Source of the DNA: Symbiodinium sp. CCMP2592
Taxonomy: Eukaryota > Sar > Dinophyceae > Suessiales > Symbiodiniaceae
Assembly: GCA_905221615.1 (NCBI GenBank)
Contig: CAJNDT010000133.1
Location: 235,321 to 299,320, forward strand
Length of the DNA: 64,000 bases
Direction of reading: 5' to 3'
Shown: piece by piece, positions 19,809-30,306 of the stretch
Numbering within the stretch: position 1 is the first letter of the stretch
Layout: the number at the start of each line of letters is the position of its first letter
Translations under genes and position numbers: made by a program
Notes under the pieces: generated by a model
Told to the model about the DNA's origin: nothing
The model's database searches: none
Seen by the model: only the letters and a program-made list of their open reading frames with translations

Positions 19809-19921
19809 TCAAGGCGCTGCCAGCAAGCGACCCTGCGTCATCCTCAGGTTCTCGGCGCCCATCTTCTCGACGATGTACTCGAAAGGCGAGGCCCAGTCCT
19901 TCTTCGCCTTGCGGACGTCTC
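19809..19921 (-). CDS. terminal exon (DVRKAKKDWASPFEYI)
   Basis: Acceptor GTGCCAG, then 113 nt reading DVRKAKKDWASPFEYIVEKM and GAENLRMTQGRLLAAP and a TGA stop. The translation is clearly protein-like. It would be the last exon of a minus-strand gene whose other exons lie at higher coordinates. No family was recognised. Confidence 0.45.
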
Positions 19922-19929
19922 CTGGCACG

Positions 19930-21190
19930 TGTCAGCCGAACCGTTCAGACGACCCACTGACGGCAACGAAGACTGCATGACAGCCTCGGGGAGACATCGT
20001 CTCCAGAAGCCCGGGGACGACCATCGCATCGACACATTGACGTTCAACGAAACATGTGCTCGACGATGCAACAGCACTTTACATGCCAGATAAACATGCA
20101 AAAGTTAGGAAGCAAGCCGTTGTGGGTACATACTGGAGACATGACCAGACGTACTCGTAACGATAACGGGACACTCTTATGTGAAACCTTGACATGTCTC
20201 GCCACGCACACAACTTCAGCTGAGATTGCCGAGTGCCCAGGAGGACGGGCTACATGAATGAAGAGCTTCGAGCCAGTGCTGATATGCCACCACGCTGTTC
20301 AAAGAAAGCTCTCACTCACGTCGCAGCCAAGTTGTGTCATCAGGCCTTTCTGTAAACTTCCAAGCAGCACTTTGCAAGCTCAAGTTTAGTTCAACTTTAC
20401 ATCCTTTGCAGTCATTTCCCCTGGATGATCCACATCTTCCTGGCAAGTTTCCTGCAGGCCGCGTGGAGACGAATGCGTCGATACTCGTGCTCCCGGGTAG
20501 AGAATGGAAGATATTGGCTGGCCAGGCAAGAAACCCATGTAGGGAGATTAGGGTACCGTGTACGGTTTTATCTCCCTGTACTGTATCCACTTCTGTTGCA
20601 TCCTGCATGCCTCCGAAACCCTTCATGCTCGAACAGCACTCGTCTCCTGTTTTTCTGCATTGTCTGGGCACACTCAAGAGCAGCTGGTGGACCTGCACAG
20701 GCATTCTGCAATTTGTTGCGAGCACGGGGGCTTGACAAGAACGATTCGATCTACTGCTCATCCACTTACGGAGCTTCTCCACGTCCAAGTTGCAATTGAC
20801 ATTGCTACTGCGATTCTTCCACAAGCTGCAGCGTTCCATGACAGCAACGCCAGATGAGGCAAAGAGCCCTTCTTTTCATCGCAACCTTCCGGTGTCTCTC
20901 ACCAACCACCATGCAGACCACGAGACGCAGACCAGAACCCAAACCTAAACGCCTAGCCCAAAACCCGAACCCATGTTAAACCCAAAGGTATCCTGAATCC
21001 TAAACTCTACGGCATCAAGTCTGCAGTCAAAACTTCCGACGTTGCCGGCCGCATCGGACGTACCACATCCAGGCAGCTCAGCCGCGGAAAGGTTTGGAGA
21101 TTCTTGCTCTCAAACGCATACATGTCTTATCATGTATTTGCATGTAAGTATATTTCTTCATAAAATGTAAGATACACTTCTCGTCAAACT
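19930..21190. other. mostly non-coding; telomere-like remnants near 20,937-21,010
   Basis: Overlapping long frames at 20.3-20.85 kb on both strands are low in motif content and look like chance frames. CCAAACCTAAAC-type heptamer remnants occur near 20,940-21,005. Confidence 0.35.
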
Positions 21191-21215
21191 CTAGCAGTAG
21201 TGAACATCTTTGTGT

Positions 21216-22760
21216 TCATTCCTCAAGCTGTTTCTGGGCACGCTGTTCCAAGTCTTGGAGCAATGGAGCCACATCTGTTGCACTTGTTGCCAAAGCGGAG
21301 GTGACCAGCCTGGTCAGCTTGTGGAAGCAGATGCACTCGGTGAGCCTCAATGGAACCACCCAGGCAGGCATCTGTGCGTTGACTTCATCACCGCTTTGGA
21401 TTTCGTTGAGGAGGTTGCAAATTGCGTCTGCCTGCTCCTTCGGCGTTTTGGCTGCGCTCACGTCCTGCATGAGGAAGCCCATCTGTTTCACAAGGCCTAA
21501 GAACACCGGTGACCTCAGACGCTCCATGACTCTTGCAACTTTCAAGTCCGCTTGCAACGTTGCAGCCATGAACTTCACCATCATGGCTTGCTTGGCATCC
21601 ATGACGCCAGCCTTCTTGAGCTCCTCTTCAATTTCGGACCAAACTTGGCTAAGCGCCGCTTCTGCGCTCTTGACTTTCTCTCGTGCATTCTGAGCAGACT
21701 TCTCGGCCGTCTGCAACTCATCTCGTATGACCTTCAAGCTTGCAATTGTCTGTGCCTTCACACCGCCGATCCCAGCGAAATCATCGCTTTGACTTTTTCG
21801 GCCTTGCCGCTTCTCTTCTAGATTGGCAATCTCTTGCAACTTCTCAGACCGTTCCCTCTCGGCCAGCTCCACATCTCTTTTCCACGCCTCCACATATGGG
21901 CCCCATTTGTTCCATGTATACCTGCGCAAGCGCTCTTCAATCGCCTGAAGCTCTTGCTTGGCAACACTGATCTGGATGCCCGGCTCTTCCTCTGCACTGA
22001 GGAGACGCTTTTCTTTATCCTCCATGGCACTTCCATCTGCTTCGGCTTTGTGCAGCTTTTTACGCAGCGCTTCCAAGTGTTGCTCTTTTTCTTCACTTGT
22101 GCGTGTGGCATCAAGCAGAAGCCCCTCTGCCTTGAGGAGTCTGTCGTTGTAGGCCTTCTCTTTCAAGTCCGAGAAGCACTTAGTGACCACTTCTTTGAAC
22201 AGAGCTTCAGCCTGCTTGTATGCCAGATTGATCTGATTTTTCCCGGGCACACTGACAGCTTCCAGCATCTTCAGAATTGGCCACACGATTTCTTCCACTT
22301 GCTTTGCATAATCCTTGCGGGACTGTTTCCCTTGCTTGATCTCACGTTCGATCTGATGCCGAAGCGACATCAGCTGCTCACACATTATCCTCAGCTCTGA
22401 CACCGCATTAACTTGCAAGAGGCCCTTGTCTTCTGCCTGCTCAGCAGCTGCCTCTGCAGACTCGATGGCAGCTTCCAAGTTCAACGATTTCAGTTGATCA
22501 CCCATGATGAAGCGAATAGCGTTCAAGCGATGATTCACTGTGCCGATGATCTTCAGCGTTTGAAGAAAATGCATTGCATGCTGATTCTGGCAGACTTGAT
22601 CTGCCAACTCAGCGTCAGGCTTCAGCAGCAAATCTGCAACTTCCGGCTTGCTGACCTCGGGCGCATAGCCTGCCCCTGCTGCTCTAGTCTGCATGCGATG
22701 CAAAGGAGGCTTCAGCTTCCTCACGGTGCTGGCGGCAACGCGTACAAGAAAGCCAATCAT
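21216..22760 (-). CDS. 514-residue coiled-coil protein
   Basis: The longest uninterrupted frame on the left side. The first ATG is at 22,760 (MIGFLVRVAASTVRKL); the frame is open a little further upstream without another ATG. The N-terminus (about 30 residues) is basic and mildly hydrophobic and could be a targeting sequence. From about residue 80 to 430 it is rich in Glu, Lys, Ala and Leu with heptad-like spacing (for example EAAIESAEAAAEQAEDKGLL and REKVKSAEAALSQVWSEIEE), so a long coiled coil is expected. The C-terminus ends DLEQRAQKQLEE. No catalytic motif was seen. A single-exon, well-composed frame in otherwise intron-rich DNA suggests a genuine gene, perhaps retroposed, coding for a structural or scaffold protein. 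Confidence 0.75.
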   Translation of the reverse strand: MIGFLVRVAASTVRKLKPPLHRMQTRAAGAGYAPEVSKPEVADLLLKPDAELADQVCQNQHAMHFLQTLKIIGTVNHRLNAIRFIMGDQLKSLNLEAAIESAEAAAEQAEDKGLLQVNAVSELRIMCEQLMSLRHQIEREIKQGKQSRKDYAKQVEEIVWPILKMLEAVSVPGKNQINLAYKQAEALFKEVVTKCFSDLKEKAYNDRLLKAEGLLLDATRTSEEKEQHLEALRKKLHKAEADGSAMEDKEKRLLSAEEEPGIQISVAKQELQAIEERLRRYTWNKWGPYVEAWKRDVELAERERSEKLQEIANLEEKRQGRKSQSDDFAGIGGVKAQTIASLKVIRDELQTAEKSAQNAREKVKSAEAALSQVWSEIEEELKKAGVMDAKQAMMVKFMAATLQADLKVARVMERLRSPVFLGLVKQMGFLMQDVSAAKTPKEQADAICNLLNEIQSGDEVNAQMPAWVVPLRLTECICFHKLTRLVTSALATSATDVAPLLQDLEQRAQKQLEE

Positions 22761-22914
22761 TGCAAATGAGCTCTCGGGCAAGAAGCCTCGGACCTACGAG
22801 TCTGAGATTGTTTTCTCTTTGAGCTGGAACGCCGCTGATTTGTGCTGCCAAAGTACTCAAAGCCAGTTCAGAACTAAGCCAGACCAGTAGCAAAACTAGC
22901 CCAAACACATGTCA

Positions 22915-24330
22915 AGACATGCCAATGAGAGGGCTCGCATCAACATTCAGCCTCATCGCCACAAGTCGTCATGGGGTTGTCTTAGAGAAACAGCAATACT
23001 GGAAAACTGCAAAACAACCTGCATCGCAACAGACTTTCACCGCAAATCCTGCAGCCCTGTGCTTGGCCTCATCCCTCCTGGATCAGCTCGCTCAGCTCGA
23101 TGCGAAAGAGACCTGAGTCTGATTTCGAGCAGCCAAGACAGGAAAGAAGGTGCAAACTGCGCGGGTGCTACTTTCGGCTCACCTGCGAGGATCCCTCAGC
23201 CGAACCTCTGCCTGTCATCCTTTACTAGGTATAAGTACTAGCACTCACCGTCACCACCAACGCCAAGCTTGCCATACCCTGCCACAAACGTTGCCGCTGC
23301 TGCTCCTGTTGTTTTCGCTATGATAACTCAATCCGTGATCCTTGAACCGCTTTATGCCGCCGGGCATTGCCCTCTTGTGGCTCTTCGGTGTCGTACAAGT
23401 TCGTCGGCTGCAAAAGCAAGAACTTCTTGGCCGCCGCTTGTTTGTAGCGGGTCCCTTTACAACATCCTTGTTGCTTAGACAAAGCCACACTCACAGGATC
23501 TCATGCAGCGATCATGGCCTGAGGGCAAGGGACCATGCAGAGCACACAACGAAAAGGCGTGTGCACTTCCATGAAACCCTAATGGAGCGTAGATAATTCA
23601 AGCCGGGCTAGTCGGAATTTATCCGCAACTGCTGCAGTCAGGGTTAAGACTTGAGGGTTGGGATGTGGCAAACGACTATCCAAGCACCGCAATCCTGCAC
23701 GCAACCATGCTTCGGTTTCCGACGCGCCCCGTGTGTCCAAGCAACCCCGGAAGCTAGCGCATTACAGCAAAAGCCAACCATCTCCAACTCCTCTCAGGCG
23801 CCGGCACAGCGGGCCGCACACTTCTCCAGACTCGCCGGCAGGCGCAAAGAGAGTGGTCGGATGGCTTCGCGAGGCTTCTTCTTGAGTTTGGATGTTTAAG
23901 GTTCCGCGGGGTTTGGGTTGCTCTAGTAAGGTACTGACTAATCTTTAGCACTGGCACAGTGTAGTGTACGAGTAGTCTACTCATCGCACCACAGCAGGTG
24001 TAGCAATAGTATATCAGGATGTAGGGCTTCTACGGGAGAAGGCACGGCGAGCAGCTGGCACACTGCGCAGCAGCAGCTGCGGACTGGGCCCGTGTGTGCC
24101 GTCAGGTCCCGGAAAAAGGCACAGCAAACCAGCTGGCTGCAATCTGCGCACAAAAGCTTCTCGAGCTTAGCGCAGCTTTCTTAAGCGGTCAAATAAGCAC
24201 ACAAAGATTCGGATGCGGAACGTTCAGCTCTTCGACACTCTCTTAAGCGGCCGAAGGAGCGAAAAAACTTTGGACTGGATCGTTAACCTTAGCTACGCTC
24301 TCTTTTTGGAACGAAAACGGGTGAGGTGTA
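22915..24330. other. no gene seen
   Basis: Only short overlapping frames without motifs. A (TC)n tract follows at 24,341-24,372. Confidence 0.5.
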
Positions 24331-24340
24331 CATTGTCCGT

Positions 24341-24372
24341 CTCTGTCTCTCTCTCTCTCTCTCTCTCTCAGT
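24341..24372. repeat. (TC)n microsatellite
   Basis: About fifteen CT dinucleotides, running on into GTCTCAGTCTCAGTC. Confidence 0.9.
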
Positions 24373-25439
24373 CTCAGTCACGCATCACGCAGAGCAACTC
24401 TACCAGCCGTCCAACGTAAAGCATCTACATGGGCCCATGCTTGTCTGTTCTAAGCCAAATAAAAGTTGTAGAGTCCGCCATACATCTGTTTTGCGAAACT
24501 TTACAATGAGGTTCAGCCACCATTTTTCCATGGGATGATGATGTATTGCATGGTGTATCTGGTGGACACCAGGAAGCGGGGAGTTAGAAGGTACGGTCGT
24601 GCGACGCTGACAGGGCTATGTCATAACAAGTTCGGCCTAATTAATGTTGGCGAAGGTTGCCAACGCATCGTCTGTGTAAACGTCTGTAAGCATGTTCTGC
24701 CTGAAAGGTAGCTACATGCTCCCACGAGCCTGCGTGTCTATACCTGGCACAAGCAGAACCGTCGCGATGAAATGAGTTATTTGGTGGGAGGGTGACAAGA
24801 GTTTGGGCGCATATTCATGAGCGAACTGAAAAGATATGTTTGCGAACCTGAGCCGTATAAAAGGATCGCCAGCAACAGCTGGGAGTGAACTAAAAGCTGT
24901 TTTTCGGCTGGATGCTGGAAGAAGCACGGAGACACTTAGCTGCGTGGAAGCTGCGTGGGCTTGCCTATGCTTATGCATAGCGTTTTTGGCGTCCGCGCTA
25001 ACGGAAGAGAGCTTCATAAGGTTCCTCTGAGGTCTCTTTGTAAGATTTCCAAAAAAAGCTTAACGAGACTTTCTGTGCTGAGCCTTGAAGACAGAAGAGC
25101 AGCCAGTATCTGTTGATGTAACGCACCCTTGCGCTTTCTTTGAAGACCTGGAAACGCTCTGCAACAGAACTCCATCACAGAAAAAAATGAGAAGGAGCCG
25201 ATGCACATGCTCTTGGCTCTACGAGACATGTATGCCTAATGAATAGACACGGGGACAAAGCGGCAAAAAGGCTGACAGCTTCATGGCTTCAGTGCATTCG
25301 ACAAACAACTGAGAGGATTGAGCTTCCTGGCTAAACCTTGCAATTAGGAATCTTATTTGCTGTGAGCGAGCTGGGCTGCGATGGCCGAGCAGCGAAGATG
25401 GCAGGATGTGTGTGACAAGAAAGCCATCTGGGTTGCTGA

Positions 25440-25960
25440 TCTGATGAAAACAAAGAAAACACAAAAAGCATTCTCCACGAACGAAACAAGGAGAGGAAAA
25501 TACAGAAATCTTTCTCCACAACACGAAAGAAGGAGAGTCCCGCGAAATCGCGTTAGGGGGTTTCAAAAAAGAAAACGCAAGAAGAAGGCATTGGAGGGAA
25601 AAGTAAAGCAAGAAAAAATCGACTGGAAAGTGAAAGTCCCAACGCGAAAGAAGGAGAAGTCCACACGAAATCGCTTTAGGGCGGTTTGGAAGAAAAGCAA
25701 ACAAAGACAAATCTTTCTCCACAAACAAAACAAAAAAAAACCCACACGAAAACTTTAGAGAAAAAGAAAAGGCAAAGCAAGGAAGAGTTGACTGGAAGCG
25801 AAAGTTCCAACATGAAAAGAAGCAGAAGTCCACACGAAAAATCGCGTCAAATGAAACATAGAAATCATTCTCCAACACGAAAGAAGGAGAATGCACACGA
25901 ATCGCTTTGGGCTGAAAACGAAAAAAAATCGCCTCGACTTCGGAACGTTGAGTTCCAGAA
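25440..25960. repeat. purine-rich degenerate repeat block
   Basis: The plus strand is overwhelmingly A and G. A phrase like CGAAAGAAGGAGAAGTCCAC followed by ACGAAATCGCTTTAGGG recurs near 25,524, 25,646, 25,811 and 25,878 at irregular spacing. Frames stay open on both strands because of the composition (Lys/Arg-rich one way, Phe/Ser/Leu-rich the other); I do not call either a gene. Confidence 0.6.
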
Positions 25961-26553
25961 TTCTAGAAAAGAGAGTTAGGAACTCAGAATCAAGAGTTCT
26001 TCGAACCCAAAGCTGAACTCCAGGAGGTTTGGAGTTCAGCTCTGAATTTATGTCCAAGTTTCGAACTCAGAGTTTAAAGTTGTCCGGAATCCATTTTTTT
26101 GGCGTGGTCAAGTCGTCGACGGCATCTGGTCCAACCCGAAGAAACCGTTCATTGAAACAGCACTTGATGTGTAAGTGCAGGTGAATTGCAAATCAGGTCC
26201 GTTATCATGCATTGTTGGCCTTACAACAAAATCTTTTCTCTTTTTCGCACGGCTGGGCAACGCTACGGCAAAAGGCGGCTGTGAACATGGAAGTGCAAAA
26301 TGCGGCAATGACCTGGCAGCTCCAGATCTACGCAATGTGTGAATTTTGTTTTTAGCGTCGGCGAACCTCGCAGCTAAACAAACAAACACGTAAGAAAACA
26401 GCGGTGAGTAAATTAGCAAGCGATGGCTACGTACCTGCTGCAGCGCGCGGACTTCGTCAGCAGGAGCTGTTCAGCAAAACAAAGAGACGCCTTGCCAGCG
26501 ACTCAGCAAAGACGACAGTGGGTCGGCACCCAAAGCCACCCAAGACAATGAGT

Positions 26554-26714
26554 GTTCTCAGTAAGAGTACTGTGAGTTTGCTAGAGCGATGCAGTAACAA
26601 AGCGAGGAAGCGCTCTCTTTTTTACTCGCGAAGGATGCTTGAAGTCGGTGCGAGGCAATGCGATGCCCAGAGACAGGAGAAGCGGGGCAATGCGTTGCCG
26701 AGCTCCTTTCCCCC
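26554..26714 (-). repeat. split direct repeat B2 (3' terminus)
   Basis: 161 bp, from GTTCTCAGTAAGAGTACTG to GAGCTCCTTTCCCCC on the plus strand. It is identical to B1 except for one T in a homopolymer. Confidence 0.9.
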
Positions 26715-26730
26715 GGGTTGGGAGGGTGGG

Positions 26731-26857
26731 TGAAAAAAGCTAAGTACGGAAGCGATCCGGGTCGACAGCTTGAGCTAGCAGTGCGGCGCGGGGCGAAGCA
26801 ATGCAAGCTCAAGTACTTACAGAAAACACTGTCGACCAAAACAACAAACTCACGACA
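26731..26857 (-). repeat. split direct repeat A2
   Basis: About 126 bp between B2 and B1, starting TGAAAAAAGCTAAGTACGG and ending AACAAACTCACGACA on the plus strand. It contains its own inverted words: GTCGACAGCTTGAG against CTCAAG...CTGTCGAC, and AAGTAC against GTACTT. Confidence 0.9.
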
Positions 26858-26860
26858 AGC

Positions 26861-27022
26861 GTTCTCAGTAAGAGTACTGTGAGTTTGCTAGAGCGATGCA
26901 GTAACAAAGCGAGGAAGCGCTCTCTTTTTTTACTCGCGAAGGATGCTTGAAGTCGGTGCGAGGCAATGCGATGCCCAGAGACAGGAGAAGCGGGGCAATG
27001 CGTTGCCGAGCTCCTTTCCCCC
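26861..27022 (-). repeat. split direct repeat B1
   Basis: 162 bp, the internal partner of B2, lying just after the RT-RNase H frame in the element's own sense. Confidence 0.9.
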
Positions 27023-27197
27023 TCTTTAGTTCGACTTCAGCATCCTCTGCCTTGCGGGCTCAGAAACCCCCCTCGCACGAGGATGGAGAAGTAGACCTGC
27101 CGGGACGGACAGAGAGAAAGCAAGAAACGTGCCAGAGCACAAGGCGTGCAGGGGCAAAGCTCTGATGCAGAGTTTTTCGTTCACGACGGTGAGAAGG

Positions 27198-29138
27198 TCA
27201 ACGCAGTAGGCTGCGCTGTGCCTCGCAGAGGCGAGGGGGGAAGGTGTTCTCCTCCCCTCGAAGTGAAACTGTATGCGAAGCAGACGCGAGCTGTGCAAGG
27301 CTGATGCGTACGCGTTCATCACTGCGGTGCTTAATAAAGGCAAGGCGTCCGCGGCTGAGAGCGTCAGCCCAGGTGTTCTTTTCGCCAGCCAAGTGTTCGA
27401 CCTGGAACTGGACACGGTGCAGGTGCGCCCAGGTGGCGGCGAGGCGCAGAAAAGTGCTGAGCGGTTCTGCTGTCGTAAACAGGCGGTTGACGCCACTCTC
27501 GGCAGAGGTGTTGTCGCTGGCGCTGGGAAGCACGAAACGCGTGTGTTTATGCCGAAGTAGGGCCCATGAACAATGGGCCAGCGCAAGCTGTGCCAATGCT
27601 TCGAAACAGGCTATGTAGCTTTGCATGGAACCGTGCAGTTGAGGCCATTCAGCGCGGACCTCTTCGGCTGTGAAGATCTCGCTATACCACACGAAGTGCG
27701 ATGAAGTGCTGAGCCAGCCGCCGATACCCATGCGGTCGGTGTCGGCGAAAGCATCTGACGCGCTCATGCAGGGCGCAACGGGAGGAGTGCGAAGGCTGCG
27801 AGGTTGCTCGTGCTTAAAACAGAGCTCTAGCCAGGCGAGGCAGAACTTGCTGTCTTGCTTGAGGTGAATTTCCGTGCGATTGGGGTCTGCGAGACGGACC
27901 CACTGGTGCTTGTGAGAAGGCGGCACGCGGGGCACGTCAGACTTAGAATGTATCTTGATGGATCCAACCTCAAGGAGCTGTGCATTGCGAGGCAGCCAGG
28001 ATCCGAGAGGCGTGGAAGAAAGCTTTGCGGTGCTATCAAGGCAATCGTAGAAAGACGCCCAGGCCTGCGGGGCGATGCTGTGAAGGGTTCCTGCACTGCT
28101 GTGCAAGTCTTTATAAAGGCATGACATGAAGGAGCGCATGTGCGGGCTCAGAGTGGTGGCCCAGTTAAGCAGGCCCAGGCACGCTTCCAAGTCCTTTTTG
28201 AGGATTTTGGATGCGGTGCGAAGCTTGCAGAGCTGCTGGCGCAGTTTTTCCAGCTTGCCCTGGACCAAGGCCACGGTTTCTGTGCGGAAACAAAAAGTCC
28301 AGCCGCACCAAGTGATTTGATCGCCGAGCTGTGCCTTTTTCCAGCTGATGGGTGCGTGCAGCGCGGCAAGCAGTGCAACTATGAGGGCGACCGGCTGGTC
28401 CAGCTTGTCACGCAGTAGCGTGGCCAGAATGTCGTCCACGTAGAGCCAGGCTTTATGCGGGTATTTGCAGAGCAGAGCATGCAGAATGCGCAGGATGAGG
28501 GATCCTGTGCGTTGCCACCAATATGCTGAAAAACGGGCGCCGAAGTGGCAGACTGTGTAATGATAAAGTTTATCTGCAATGCGGAAGAGCAGCGTGCCTT
28601 GCTCTGCGGGGCGAACTTTTTGCGCCTTGTGCGCCGCTTTGAAGTCCAACGAAAGGCCTTGCAGACGAGCGAAAGGGTTGGAGGCGAAGAAAGTGCGTTG
28701 CACGTCCAGGGCGCTTGGCATGGAGACACGCTCCGGGAGATGCACGGATGGGTTTAACCCACACACAGAGCTGTCGAGAACTAGGCGGGGATCTTTGCCG
28801 TCTGCGTGGACTATGTTGAGTTTCCCGATTGCGGTGCCGAGCGGCCAATGCTTTGCAGCGTCTTCTGCGGAGCCGTGGAAAGGTGCAACGTGTCCGGCAG
28901 AGATTTCTTGGTCAACCAGCTGCTGAAGCAGTGCAGGATCGCGTTCAGCGGCAGTCCAGTTGCCCGCACAGTGTTCAAGGCGGTGCGGGTCAAGGTCGGC
29001 AGACGTATCAATGTTTTGCGGGGCTGAAGGCCAGAGCCCGCTGGGCGGGAGCGGTGAGAAAGCGCCAGTGGGAACACCCTCCTTTAGAATGGGGGGCACC
29101 AGGCCTGTGTCAGGATCGTCAATGGCGCGAGCGAGCAT
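27198..29138 (-). CDS. reverse transcriptase-RNase H
   Basis: 646 codons from an ATG at 29,138, although homology-like sequence (EPGQPFRLEVLE) continues upstream in the same frame. The RT palm is clear: RLVLDSSVCGLNPSV, then DFKAAHKAQKV, then the catalytic YVDDIL. After a thumb-like region an RNase H fold follows: SDAFADTDRMGIGGW, a central Glu (CFEALAQL), SDNTSAESG, and the C-terminal AGEKNTWADALSRG. This layout and the last motif are typical of DIRS/Ngaro-like elements. The product would copy the element RNA in the nucleus or cytoplasm. The frame is intact; regulation is not visible. Confidence 0.85.
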   Translation of the reverse strand: MLARAIDDPDTGLVPPILKEGVPTGAFSPLPPSGLWPSAPQNIDTSADLDPHRLEHCAGNWTAAERDPALLQQLVDQEISAGHVAPFHGSAEDAAKHWPLGTAIGKLNIVHADGKDPRLVLDSSVCGLNPSVHLPERVSMPSALDVQRTFFASNPFARLQGLSLDFKAAHKAQKVRPAEQGTLLFRIADKLYHYTVCHFGARFSAYWWQRTGSLILRILHALLCKYPHKAWLYVDDILATLLRDKLDQPVALIVALLAALHAPISWKKAQLGDQITWCGWTFCFRTETVALVQGKLEKLRQQLCKLRTASKILKKDLEACLGLLNWATTLSPHMRSFMSCLYKDLHSSAGTLHSIAPQAWASFYDCLDSTAKLSSTPLGSWLPRNAQLLEVGSIKIHSKSDVPRVPPSHKHQWVRLADPNRTEIHLKQDSKFCLAWLELCFKHEQPRSLRTPPVAPCMSASDAFADTDRMGIGGWLSTSSHFVWYSEIFTAEEVRAEWPQLHGSMQSYIACFEALAQLALAHCSWALLRHKHTRFVLPSASDNTSAESGVNRLFTTAEPLSTFLRLAATWAHLHRVQFQVEHLAGEKNTWADALSRGRLAFIKHRSDERVRISLAQLASASHTVSLRGEENTFPPRLCEAQRSLLR

Positions 29139-29177
29139 CTCGAGGACCTCGAGGCGAAATGGCTGGCCTGGTTCTAT

Positions 29178-29846
29178 TCACAGGGCTTCGGCCGATGGCA
29201 TATGCCGAGCAAGGTGAAGTCTAATAATTTCTGCGAGCACGGAACCATGTTGTTCCGAGAGGGGCGGCTCTGGCAAACCCGCGTGCAGGTGTGCTAGAAT
29301 TGGCTTAAGTAGTTGTTCTTGACGCAGATACTCCAGCATAGATTGCGCAACCGTAGCTAGCGGTGTGCTGGGCTTGTTGGTGCAGTGCATGTGATCAGCA
29401 GAGCTGACATTGCCTGCACCGTCGCACACGGGGGAGCGTCTGCAGTGAAAGGTGGACGCTCCCAGGCTGTGCAGTGCGTTCAGAGGCAGTGGAGCTGAGG
29501 CAGACTGGGACGTCACATCGGCTGTGCAGAGGGAAGCCAAGGAATGCAGATCCGGGACGCCGTCCGAGTGCAATTTGGTGTGCAGGGAGCAGCTAATCCC
29601 TATGAGCCTGCGGTGAGGTGAGCGCATCCATGTACACGTGGCTGCGAGTTCTTGGGCGAGTTGCAGGTACATATCGAAAATCTCTTCCGTAGAAGGCTGA
29701 GGGAATGCAAAAATGACATGTGCGCCTTGAAGGTGAGCGGCGCGGTGCAGGGCGCAGAGGCTGCGATGGAAAGATGCTGAGTAGGAACTTGTATCTCCGA
29801 GGATACATAGCACTGCAAGGGCTCCAGACCAAGCAGCTCCCTGCAT
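29178..29846 (-). CDS. N-terminal extension of the RT frame, cut by one TGA
   Basis: 222 codons from an ATG at 29,846, in the same frame as the RT and separated from it only by a TGA at 29,178-29,180 and about 13 codons. Its end, ILAHLHAGLPEPPLSEQHGS ... LARHMPSAEAL, is charged and helical; the rest (for example AHVIFAFPQPSTEEIFDMYL) has no motif I recognise. Same frame and direct continuation suggest one polyprotein with a nonsense codon, or stop read-through. The element also has frameshifts elsewhere, so mutation is more likely. Confidence 0.55.
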   Translation of the reverse strand: MQGAAWSGALAVLCILGDTSSYSASFHRSLCALHRAAHLQGAHVIFAFPQPSTEEIFDMYLQLAQELAATCTWMRSPHRRLIGISCSLHTKLHSDGVPDLHSLASLCTADVTSQSASAPLPLNALHSLGASTFHCRRSPVCDGAGNVSSADHMHCTNKPSTPLATVAQSMLEYLRQEQLLKPILAHLHAGLPEPPLSEQHGSVLAEIIRLHLARHMPSAEAL

Positions 29847-30306
29847 TGAAGCTAGTATACATCAGGATGCCAGTGACCATCTGAGTTTTGCAGGGCAGGC
29901 GGAGAGGCGAAGCTGTGCAGGGAATTGTTGATTTGCTTGGCAGCCTGGAAAAGGTCTGGCGGCCAAAAGAGCAAGTAGCGGGCGGGGGCAGTGCACGTAT
30001 AGGCAGCCGAAGCAGGGGCAGGGCAGACGGAGTCGCTGTCGTCTGACTCGGAGGCTTCGCTGGCGGAAAGGTTGCGATGTTGAGATGAAGGCTGGGCAGA
30101 TGTGTGAGCCGCGTCAGGCGGGGCAGGGCAGGGCGGCTTAGCAACCTGAGGGGGCGGGGCCTTAAAGGGCTGCGGGACTTAGAACCACTAGGTGAGGTGC
30201 AGGGAGAGGCTGAGCAGGATGCGCAGGAAAGCGAGAGAGGCGAATGGCTGCGCTGATTCCGGGCTGCTGGCAAGAGATTGCTCCCGGATGCCATCTCCTG
30301 CGTGTC

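Noticed and set aside
20312-20857. Overlapping frames of 99-175 codons on both strands
   Set aside because: No motif, no splice-bounded exon, and similar lengths on both strands, as expected by chance.
22684-22908. Signal-peptide-like frame (FGLVLLLVWLSSELALSTLA) overlapping the 5' end of the coiled-coil gene
   Set aside because: It starts with GTG, is in another frame and is followed by no coding continuation. It could only matter if an intron joined it to the gene, for which I see no evidence.
25219-25896. 225-codon Phe/Ser/Leu-rich minus-strand frame
   Set aside because: It is the complement of a purine-rich repeat block; both strands stay open because stop codons are rare in such composition.
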